This document shows, piece by piece, positions 57,101 to 64,000 of a DNA stretch of 64,000 nucleotides. How positions within the stretch are numbered: position 1 is the first letter of the stretch; each line of letters starts with the position of its first letter. Origin of the DNA: Lepidurus packardi. Its lineage: Eukaryota; Arthropoda; Branchiopoda; Notostraca; Triopsidae. The notes below the pieces were generated by a model. That model made no database searches. It was not told the origin of the DNA and saw only the letters and a program-made list of their open reading frames with translations. The position numbers and the translations under genes were made by a program. The stretch covers positions 1-64,000 of the forward strand of contig JAKZAN010000081.1 of assembly GCA_023053545.1 (NCBI GenBank), read 5' to 3'.

Positions 57101-57829
57101 AACCGCTTGATTGTCCCGAAAAGAATGAGACGAGAAGTGTTGGCTACTCTTCATCAAGGACATCAGGGAATGGAAAAAATGAAGAGACGAGCAAGACAGG
57201 CAGTGTACTGGCCGAATACGAATACGGTTATGTACTGGCCGAATATGAACTCTTCCATTGAAATGTTAGTAGCCAAATGTACCAAATGCCAAGAATTGAG
57301 AAGCTCTAACAGGGTTGAACCCCTCAAACCGCACCCACTACCATTGAAACCATGGCAGAAAATCGGAGCGGACTTGTTTCAGTATGGAAAATACTATTAT
57401 CTTGTTTTAGTAGATTACTTTTCGAACTATGTGGACTTGTACCGGTTCAAGACCCCAGGAAGCAAAGAAATCATAGCAGCTTTTCAGGAAACATTTGCGC
57501 GGTTTGGAATCCCAGAGATAGTGTTTACGGACAACGGTCCTCAGTTTGCATCCAGAGATTTCAGGCTCTTTGCAACGCAATGGAATTTTCAACATTGGAC
57601 GTCCAGTCCATACTTTCCGCAATCCAATGGAATGGCGGAAGCGGCGGTCAAGACAATGAAGACAATGGTAAGTAAAGTGAATGGCACAGAAGAAGAAGTC
57701 AGAAAAGGACTCTTAGCATATCGGAACACGCCGTTGAACCATGGATTTTCTCCAGCAGAAATAATGTTCTCCAAAAGTCTTCGGGACACGCTGTTACTGA
57801 ATCCAGATGGAATTAAACAGCACACATGA
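54158..57829 (+). CDS. gag-pol: Gag-Pol polyprotein, ended early by an in-frame stop
   Basis: Single frame of 1,223 codons counted from the ATG at 54,158; the ATG at 54,185 also has a good context (aaacATGG). Gag occupies about residues 1-250. Two zinc knuckles lie at 252-288, the second being C-X2-C-X4-H-X5-C. The aspartic protease has DSGA at 341-344. Reverse transcriptase spans about 483-665, with KLDANSGYW (Asp 564) and I-M-D-D (Asp 626 and 627) in place of Y/F-x-D-D. RNase H keeps its four acidic residues, Asp 773, Glu 813, Asp 841 and Asp 887. Integrase has His 999 and 1002, Cys 1041 and 1044, then Asp 1072, Asp 1125 and Glu 1161, with the standard D-35-E spacing. No gag/pol frameshift exists, so both would come from one translation product. 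The frame stops at TGA 57,827-57,829, before the integrase C-terminal part. The histidine-cysteine spacing is stretched by a 27-bp duplication. Confidence 0.93.
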   Translation: MAQSVGSRNMDRMDHIVASISPPKLDLQVQKYDDFKVWREKWEYFSLLSKFQNEPPEFQVALLCSCLSDETLKIVNNLDLTKEQRDKELPAIIEALDGYAKGESNEMLERHKFNQRNQREGETFQEFLTDLKHLIKACNFCDTCRDGILRDRILEGVAEQKTRERLLNVKTIDLKKAIQICMMAESSAQQMQTLQKQKEYGMNRLQKGRYETRGKPDQGSKVNPDHGGRSTNKRNESADPTRLEEEQLTCKCEFCLRNHHKGRRNCPAFGKRCIKCKKLNHFLGSKFCRPATLNEFRVAEEEDDEILYLGAMEESPSKPKWDTVIQLHTKQGFKPVTFKIDSGADVTAIPLTLSRQLGIRDEDLRPTTATLRGPIPIKLRCVGVWQTKMKWKNNVSVDNVYVIDGLTQPLLGKPNIQDLKIVTLNFLEDHQVKDTPNTIPSYLVPFEQSFSGLGKLKGAPFQITLKEDAKPWAITAPRRIPYPYLNKVKAELERMQQMEVIIKVDEPTDWCHPIVVVPKPNGDIRLCLDLTKLNGQVKREYRMLESVEDCLAKIGNAKYFTKLDANSGYWQIPLASESQKLTTFITPFGRFCCLRAPFGVSSLPEHFSGRMDKIIEGCDGVTKIMDDLLIGAEYTSTLAARTIQVVRRAQEEGLTFNREKCEFEKREVKFAGHIISNKGVSADPEKVAAITDFKSPQNLTELKRFLGMANQLAHFSPKLAEATLPLRDLLKKSNEWMWTPKHESAFRKVKTLLTSTPVLTHYDVNRSTKIVVDSSRKNGISYVLLQQKENVWRPVSYGSRYLGPHEENYAMIELECLAATWGCEKAKYYLLGLPNFILETDHKPLIPILNSKCLDQLSPRLQRLRMKLIPFNFKAKWIPGKENLTADALSRAPVRQANRGEELAENKVEAHIGEILKVSFNLADQKLSQFRKELAYDPQTAQTMQYVTHGWPKIISETDEAYPYWKVRGDLTIKDNLLLKNNRLIVPKRMRREVLATLHQGHQGMEKMKRRARQAVYWPNTNTVMYWPNMNSSIEMLVAKCTKCQELRSSNRVEPLKPHPLPLKPWQKIGADLFQYGKYYYLVLVDYFSNYVDLYRFKTPGSKEIIAAFQETFARFGIPEIVFTDNGPQFASRDFRLFATQWNFQHWTSSPYFPQSNGMAEAAVKTMKTMVSKVNGTEEEVRKGLLAYRNTPLNHGFSPAEIMFSKSLRDTLLLNPDGIKQHT
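54159..54178 (+). other. Primer-binding site, tRNA-Ser-like
   Basis: Directly after the LTR comes TGGCGCAGTCGGTAGGATCC. TGG pairs with the CCA tail of a tRNA. The following bases closely match the complement of eukaryotic tRNA-Ser 3' ends, whose acceptor stems end in CGACTGCG or similar, as far as I recall those sequences. This is where minus-strand cDNA synthesis would be primed. The position confirms the LTR boundary. The initiator-like ATG at 54,158 uses the T and G of this site. Confidence 0.8.
57204..57257 (+). repeat. 27-bp tandem duplication inside the integrase zinc-binding domain
   Basis: The 15-bp string tgtactggccgaata occurs at 57,204 and again at 57,231, 27 bp apart, so the protein has YWPN twice (VYWPNTNTV then MYWPNMNSS). 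The remaining bases of the two 27-bp copies have diverged. The reading frame is kept. The insertion lies between the second histidine (residue 1002) and the first cysteine (1041) of the HHCC zinc site, giving 38 intervening residues; without nine of them the spacing would be 29, within the usual family range. Confidence 0.85.
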
Positions 57830-58262
57830 ATATGGGAAAAAGTTTTGGAAAGGAAAAGAGACAATCAGAAGAAACAAAAGTCAAATTTTGACAAAAAATG
57901 GCACAGTCCGTTACGAGAACTGGAAGTTGGGGCTCACGTCTATGTACAGGACCCAGTCAAAAAGACTTGGACAGAAAAGGGCAAAATTACGGGCAAGGTC
58001 AACCAACGGTCCTACTGGATAAAGATGGACAGCGGAAGAGATATAAGACGCAATCGGAGATTTCTTCGCCCTAACAGTATAGATCCCTGCTTATCAGATC
58101 TAGACCAAGATGAATTTACCCATCATCCGCCGGATAGAGTGCGCGAGAATCCGCCGGGAGATCGACCCTACTTAGTAGATCCGGTAGACGAACCAACAGA
58201 AAGCGAGGGTTCTGGAGCCGGGAACCAAGAAGAGGAGTCCTACACCGCGGATCAAGAAACAC

Positions 58263-58281
58263 AAAAGGAGAGGAGAGAGAA
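58263..58281 (+). other. Candidate polypurine tract
   Basis: A 19-base run of only A and G (aaaaggagaggagagagaa) close to the element's 3' end, inside the pol frame. In LTR retrotransposons a purine tract just before the 3' LTR resists RNase H and primes plus-strand DNA. Here it is followed by tccctcc and then the LTR terminus, not by the expected TGGTATATA start of the LTR, so either the 3' LTR was deleted just past it or the true tract was lost too. Confidence 0.55.
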
Positions 58282-58288
58282 TCCCTCC

Positions 58289-58296
58289 ACACGACA
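58289..58296 (+). repeat. 3' LTR remnant, 8 bp
   Basis: ACACGACA is identical to the last 8 bp of the 5' LTR (54,151-54,158) and stands immediately before the right CTTAC. The base before it differs (c against a), so the match stops there. About 110 bp of the expected 3' LTR are absent. Confidence 0.7.
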
Positions 58297-58301
58297 CTTA
58301 C
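58297..58301. repeat. Target-site duplication, right copy (CTTAC)
   Basis: Pairs with 54,036-54,040. It is followed by gcacttaattaattctttac; uninterrupted copies elsewhere read gtacttaattaattctttac, a one-base difference. Confidence 0.8.
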
Positions 58302-58924
58302 GCACTTAATTAATTCTTTACGGTCTGAATTAATTTCTTACGGACTGAATTATTTCCTTACGGACTGAATTAATTCCTTACGGACTGAATTAATACCTTA
58401 CGGACTGAATTAAATCCTTACGGACTGAATTAATTCCTTACGGACTGAATTAATTCCTTACGGACTGAAATAATTCCTTACTGACTGAAATAATTCCTTA
58501 CTGACTGAATTAATTCCTTACGGACTGAACTAATTCCTTACGGACTGAATTAATTCCTTACGGACTGAATTAATTCCTTACGGACTGAATTAATTCTTTA
58601 GGATTGATTGAATTCCATTCTTACTGAAATAATTCCTTACGGACTGAATTAATTCCTTACGGACTGAATTAATTCTTTAGGATTGATTGAATTCCATTCT
58701 TACTGAATTAATTCCTTACGGACTGAATTAATTCTTTAGGATTGATTGAATTCCATTCTTACTGAATTAATTCCTTACGGACTGAATTATTTCCTTACGC
58801 ACTGAATTAATTCTTTAGGATTGATTGAATTCCATTCTTACTGAAATAATTCCTTACGGACTGAATTAATTCCTTACGGACTGAATCAATTCCTTACGGA
58901 CTGAATTAATTCCTTACGGACTTA

Positions 58925-59640
58925 ATTAATTCTTTACTGGCTGAATTAATTCCTTACGGACTGAATTAATTCTTTAGGATTGATTAAATTCCTTACTTAC
59001 TGAATTAATTCCTTACGGACTGAATTAATTCCCTACGGAATGAATTAATACCTTACGGACTGAATTAATTCCTTACGGACTGAATTAATTCCTTACGGAA
59101 TGGATTAATTCCTTACGGACTGAATTAATTCCTTACGGACTGAATTAATTCTTTAGGATTGATTAAATTCCTTACTTACTGAATTAATTCCTTACGGACT
59201 GAATTAATTCCTTACGGAATGAATTAATACCTTACGGACTGAATTAATTCCTTACGGACTGAATTAATTCCTTACGGAATGGATTAATTCCTTACGGACT
59301 GAATTAATTCCTTACGGACTGAACTAATTCTTTACGGACTTAATTAATTCCTTACGGACTGAATTAATTCTTTACGGACAGAATTAATTCCTTACGGACA
59401 GAATTAATTCCTTACGGAATGAATTAATTCCTTACGGACTGAATTAATTCTTTAGGATTGATTAAATTCCTTACTTACTGAATTAATTCCTTACGGACTG
59501 AATTAATTCCTTACGGAATGAATTAATTCCTTACGGACTGAATTAATTAATTACGGACTGAATTAATTCCTTACGGAATGGATTAATTCCTTAAGGACTG
59601 AATTAATTCCTTACGGACTGAACTAATTCTTTACGGACTT
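58925..59640. repeat. Diverged satellite subfamily with about 180- and 300-bp sub-repeats
   Basis: The 19-bp variant here reads gattaaattccttacttac, not the usual gattgaattccattcttac, at 58,982, 59,161 and 59,460, giving spacings of 179 and 299 bp (9 and 15 monomers minus one base). Companion monomers ttccttacggaatgaattaa and ttccttacggaatggattaa repeat in order. I saw neither combination in the left array, so this is a separate subfamily at the flank of the retroelement-bearing block. Confidence 0.7.
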
Positions 59641-59876
59641 AATTAATTCCTTACGGACTTAATTAATTCCTTGCGAACTGAAATAATTAATTACGGACTG
59701 AATTAAATCCTTACAGACTGAATTAATTCCTTACGGACTGAATTAATTCTTTACGGACTGAATTAATTCCTTACGGATTGAATTAATTCCTTACGTACTG
59801 AATTAATTCCGTACGGACTGAATTAAATCCTTACGGACTGACTTAATTCCTTATGGACTGAATTAATTCATTACGG

Positions 59877-62800
59877 ACTGAATTAATTCCTTAAGGAATT
59901 AATGAATTACTTACGGACTTAATTAATTCATTACGGACTGAAATAATTTCTTACGGACTGAATGATTTCATTACGGACCTAATTAAATCCTTACAGACTG
60001 AATTTATTCCTTATGGGCTGAATTAATTCCTTACGGACTGAATCAAATCACTGAATAAATTCCTTACGGACTGAATTAATTCCTTACTTACTGAATTAAT
60101 TCCTTACCGATTTTATTAATTCCTTTCGGAATGAATTGATTCCTAACGTACTAATTAGTTCCTTACGAACTTAATTAATTCATTACGGACTGAATTAATT
60201 ATTTTGGATTGATTGAATTCCTTACTTACTGAATTAATTCCTTACGGACTGAATTAATTCCTTACGGACTGAATTAATTCCTTACGGACTGAATTAATTC
60301 CTTACGGACTGAATTAATTCCTTACGGACTGAATTAATACCTTACGGACTGAATCAAATCACTGAATAAATTCCTTACGGACTGAATTAATTCCTTACGG
60401 ACTGAATCAAATCACTGAATAAATTCCTTACGGATTGAATTAATTCCTTACGGACTGAATTAATTCCTTTAGGAATGAATTAATTCCTTGCGGACGGAAA
60501 TAATTCCTTACGGACTGAATTAATTAATTACGGACTGAATTTATTTATTACGGACTTAATTAAATCCTTACAGACTGAATTAATTCCTTACGTAAATAAT
60601 TAATTCCTTACGGACTGAATTAATTCCTTACGGACTGAATTAATTCCTTACGGACTGAATTAATTCCTTACGGACTGAATTAATACCTTACGGACTGAAT
60701 TAAATCCTTACGGACTGAATTCATTTCCTTACGGACTTAATTTATTCCTTACGGAATATATTAATTCCTTACGGACTGAATTAATTCTTTACGGACTGAA
60801 TTAATTCCTTACGGACTGAATTAATTCCTTACGGACTGAATTAATTCCTTACGGACGGAATTAATTCTTTACGGACTTAATTAATTCTTTACGGACTTAA
60901 TTAATTCCTTACGGACTTAATGAATTCCTTACGTACTTAATTAATTCTTTACGGTCTGAATTAATTCCTTACGGACTGATTTAATTCATTATGGACTTAA
61001 CTAATTCCGTAAGGAATGAATGAATTAATTACGGACTGAGTTAATTCCTTACGGACTGAAATAATTCCTTACGGACTGAATCAATTCCTTACGGACTGAA
61101 TTAATACCTTACGGACTGAATTAAATCCTTACGGACTGAATTAATTCCTTAAGGACTTAATTAATTCCTTACGGACTGAATAAATTCTTTAGGATTGATT
61201 GAATTCCATTCTTACTGAATTAATTCCTTACGGACTGAATTAATTCCTTACGGACTGAATTAATTCCTTACGGACTTAATTAATTCCTTACGGACTTAAT
61301 TAATTCCTTACGGACTATATTAATTCCTTACGGACTGAATTAATTCATTAAGGACTGAATTAATTCCTTACGGACTGAATTAATTCCTTACGGACTGAAT
61401 CAATTCCTTACGGACTGAATTAATTCCTTACGGACTGAATTAATTCCTTACGGACTGAATCATTTCCTTACGGACTGAATTAATTCTTTATTATTGATTG
61501 AATTCCTTTCTTACTGAATTAATTTCATACGGACGGAATTAATTATTTACGGTCTGAATTAATTCCGTACGGATTTAATTAATTCCTTACGGACTTAATT
61601 AATTCCTTACGTACTTAATTAATTCTTTACGGTCTGAATTAATTCCGTACGGATTTAATTAATTCCTTACGGACTGAAATAAATCCTTACGGACTGAATT
61701 AAGTCCTTACGGACTGAATCAATTCCTTACAGACTGAATAAATTCCTTACGGACTGAATTAATTCCTTACGGACTGAATCAATTCCTTACGGACTGAATT
61801 AATTCCTTACGGACTGAATTAATTCCTTACGGACTTAATTAATTCCTTACGGACTTAATTAATTCCTTACGGACTATATTAATTCCTTACGGACTGAATT
61901 AATTCGTTAAGGACTGAATTAATTCCTTACGGACTGAATTAATTCCTTACGGACTGAATCAATTCCTTACGGACTGAATTAATTCCATACGGACTGAATT
62001 AATTCCTTACGGACTGAATCATTTCCTTACGGACTGAATTAATTCTTTATTATTGATTGAATTCCTTTCTTACTGAATTAATTTCATACGGACGGAATTA
62101 ATTATTTACGGTCTGAATTAATTCCGTACGGATTTAATTAATTCCTTACGGACTTAATTAATTCCTTACGTACTTAATTAATTCTTTACGGTCTGAATTA
62201 ATTCCGTACGGATTTAATTAATTCCTTACGGACTGAAATAATTCCTTACGGACTGAATTAAGTCCTTACGGACTGAATCAATTCCTTAAAGACTGAATAA
62301 ATTCCTTACGGACTGAATTAATTCCTTACGGACTGAATCAATTCCTTACGGACTGAATTAATTCCTTACGGACTGAATTAATTCCTTACGGACTGAATCA
62401 TTTCCTTACGGACTGAATTAATTCTTTAGGATTGATTGAATTCCTTTCTTACTGAATTAATTTCATACGGACGGAATTAATTCTTTACGGACTTAATTAA
62501 TTCCTTACGTACTTAATTAATTCTTTACGGTCTGAATTTATTCCTTACGGACTGAATTATTTCCTTACGGACTGAATTAATTCTTTAGGATTGATTGAAT
62601 TCCTTTCTTAATGAATTAATTCCTTACGGACTGAATTAATTCCTTAATTAATTCCATACGGACTGAATTAATTTCATACGGACTGAATTAATTCATTACG
62701 GACTTATTTAATCGATTTCGGACTGAATTAATTCCTTAAGGAATTAATGAATTACTTACGGACTTAATTAATTCATTACGGACTGAAATAATTTCTTACG

Positions 62801-64000
62801 GACTGAATGATTTCATTACGGACCTAATTAAATCCTTACAGACTGAATTTATTCCTTATGGGCTGAATTAATTCCTTACGGACTGAATCAAATCACTGAA
62901 TAAATTCCTTACGGACTGAATTAATTCCTTACTTACTGAATTAATTCCTTACCGATTTTATTAATTCCTTTCGGAATGAATTGATTCCTAACGTACTAAT
63001 TAGTTCCTTACGAACTTAATTAATTCATTACGGACTGAATTAATTATTTTGGATTGATTGAATTCCTTACTTACTGAATTAATTCCTTACGGACTGAATT
63101 AATTCCTTACGGACTGAATTAATTCCTTACGGACTGAATTAATTCCTTACGGACTGAATTAATTCCTTACGGACTGAATTAATACCTTACGGACTGAATC
63201 AAATCACTGAATAAATTCCTTACGGACTGAATTAATTCCTTACGGACTGAATCAAATCACTGAATAAATTCCTTACGGATTGAATTAATTCCTTACGGAC
63301 TGAATTAATTCCTTTAGGAATGAATTAATTCCTTGCGGACGGAAATAATTCCTTACGGACTGAATTAATTAATTACGGACTGAATTTATTTATTACGGAC
63401 TTAATTAAATCCTTACAGACTGAATTAATTCCTTACGTAAATAATTAATTCCTTACGGACTGAATTAATTCCTTACGGACTGAATTAATTCCTTACGGAC
63501 TGAATTAATTCCTTACGGACTGAATTAATACCTTACGGACTGAATTAAATCCTTACGGACTGAATTCATTTCCTTACGGACTTAATTTATTCCTTACGGA
63601 ATATATTAATTCCTTACGGACTGAATTAATTCTTTACGGACTGAATTAATTCCTTACGGACTGAATTAATTCCTTACGGACTGAATTAATTCCTTACGGA
63701 CGGAATTAATTCTTTACGGACTTAATTAATTCTTTACGGACTTAATTAATTCCTTACGGACTTAATGAATTCCTTACGTACTTAATTAATTCTTTACGGT
63801 CTGAATTAATTCCTTACGGACTGATTTAATTCATTATGGACTTAACTAATTCCGTAAGGAATGAATGAATTAATTACGGACTGAGTTAATTCCTTACGGA
63901 CTGAAATAATTCCTTACGGACTGAATCAATTCCTTACGGACTGAATTAATACCTTACGGACTGAATTAAATCCTTACGGACTGAATTAATTCCTTAAGGA
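59877..64000. repeat. Tandem duplication of a 2,845-bp unit, second copy cut by the window
   Basis: Landmarks recur at exactly 2,845 bp: ggaattaatgaattac at 59,895/62,740 and ttatggacttaactaattcc at 60,989/63,834. Copy 1 runs about 59,877-62,721 and copy 2 from about 62,722 to beyond 64,000. The unit joins diverged monomers (truncated aatcaaatcactgaataaa, a ccgattttatt monomer, cctaacgtactaatt) to ordinary HOR blocks. It also has the 12-bp remnant ttccttaattaa near 62,641 and the atcgatttcgg monomer near 62,711, which tie it to the 1,764-bp units at 25.6-29.1 kb. Confidence 0.85.

Larger units (their letters stand above)
54041..58296 (+). mobile_element. Ty3/gypsy LTR retrotransposon, mag-like, defective
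   Basis: A 4,256-bp element inserted in the satellite. In order it has a 118-bp 5' LTR starting TG and ending CA, a tRNA-Ser-like primer-binding site, one gag-pol frame with domains in the order Gag, protease, RT, RNase H, integrase (the Ty3/gypsy order), a purine-rich tract, and the last 8 bp of a 3' LTR. CTTAC flanks both ends. Very short LTRs and a serine-tRNA primer recall the mag element of Bombyx mori, known for unusually short terminal repeats; the clade call is inference, as no alignment was run. The copy has an in-frame stop, a duplication in integrase and no usable 3' LTR, so it is probably unable to move by itself. Confidence 0.93.
57830..58309 (+). pseudogene. Integrase C-terminal part and tail, cut off by the stop
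   Basis: The same reading frame continues after the TGA with no further stop until TAA at 58,307-58,309. About 57,930-58,070 encode a segment with GAHVYVQDP and, further on, DSGRDIRRNRRFLRP, the typical end of Ty3/gypsy integrases, which contributes to DNA binding. The rest is an acidic, Glu/Asp/Pro-rich tail overlapping the purine tract. Because the frame is unchanged, the break is a point nonsense change, not a frameshift. A new ATG at 57,845 could in principle start this fragment, but no promoter is evident. The last codons and the stop lie in satellite DNA, so the original terminus of this frame is not present here. Confidence 0.85.
58297..64000. repeat. 20-bp tandem satellite array, right part
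   Basis: The same satellite resumes directly after the retroelement, in the same orientation and in the HOR phase expected from the left flank. The first about 600 bp repeat the variant order seen at 33,125 onward (cttaattaattctttacggt, then a ttatttcc monomer, then ataccttacgg, then aatccttacgg). From about 58,925 the array changes to a more diverged subfamily with monomers such as ttccttacggaatggattaa and a 19-bp variant reading gattaaattcc. Truncated monomers with aatcaaatcactgaataaa occur near 60,045, 60,355 and 60,405. The array continues past the right edge. Confidence 0.97.

Noticed and set aside
57807-58022. A 71-codon plus-strand frame overlapping the stop region in another frame.
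   Set aside because: The integrase end is encoded in the original frame, so no frameshift into this one is needed; no motif of its own.
58289-58296. The 8-bp LTR match as chance.
   Set aside because: Eight bases identical to the LTR end, placed exactly at the border with the CTTAC duplication and ending in CA, make chance unlikely; kept with moderate confidence.
57371-58309. An envelope gene after pol, which would make the element a retrovirus-like errantivirus.
   Set aside because: The sequence after the integrase end is a short acidic tail, with no signal peptide or membrane segment, and then satellite.

Overview
This is a eukaryotic, almost certainly animal, heterochromatin window. About 59.7 kb of the 64 kb is one tandem satellite with a 20-bp monomer. 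A single LTR retrotransposon of 4,256 bp interrupts it at 54,041-58,296. I see no host gene, tRNA, rRNA, CRISPR array or bacterial signal. Every monomer carries stop codons in the phases that matter, so the satellite has no open reading frames. The species cannot be named from the sequence; the retroelement resembles the mag-type Ty3/gypsy elements of invertebrates.

Satellite. The consensus monomer is ttccttacggactgaattaa (7 G/C of 20). It runs off both window edges in one orientation. Variant monomers recur in fixed orders, giving nested higher-order repeats (HORs). The left part (1 to about 25 kb) is an irregular mosaic of blocks of about 0.8-3.3 kb. At 25,621-29,148 there is a clean 1,764-bp tandem duplication. 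At 30.7-37.7 kb a block of about 2.65 kb recurs 4,375 bp downstream. At 41,881-52,044 six consecutive HOR units of 1,674, 1,694, 1,674, 1,794, 1,654 and 1,674 bp are laid head to tail. These equal 84, 85, 84, 90, 83 and 84 monomers, each unit holding six 19-bp variants. Right of the retroelement the array becomes a more diverged subfamily (about 58.9-60.6 kb), and a 2,845-bp tandem duplication runs off the window end.

Retroelement. It has a very short 5' LTR (118 bp, TG...CA), a tRNA-Ser-like primer-binding site and one gag-pol frame. The frame encodes Gag with two zinc knuckles, an aspartic protease, reverse transcriptase, RNase H and integrase. A 5-bp CTTAC target duplication flanks the element. 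It is probably defective in three ways: an in-frame TGA cuts off the integrase C-terminal part, a 27-bp tandem duplication stretches the integrase zinc-binding domain, and the 3' LTR is missing except for its last 8 bp. The satellite on either side joins in exact HOR phase, so insertion occurred into an already amplified array and only one HOR copy carries it.
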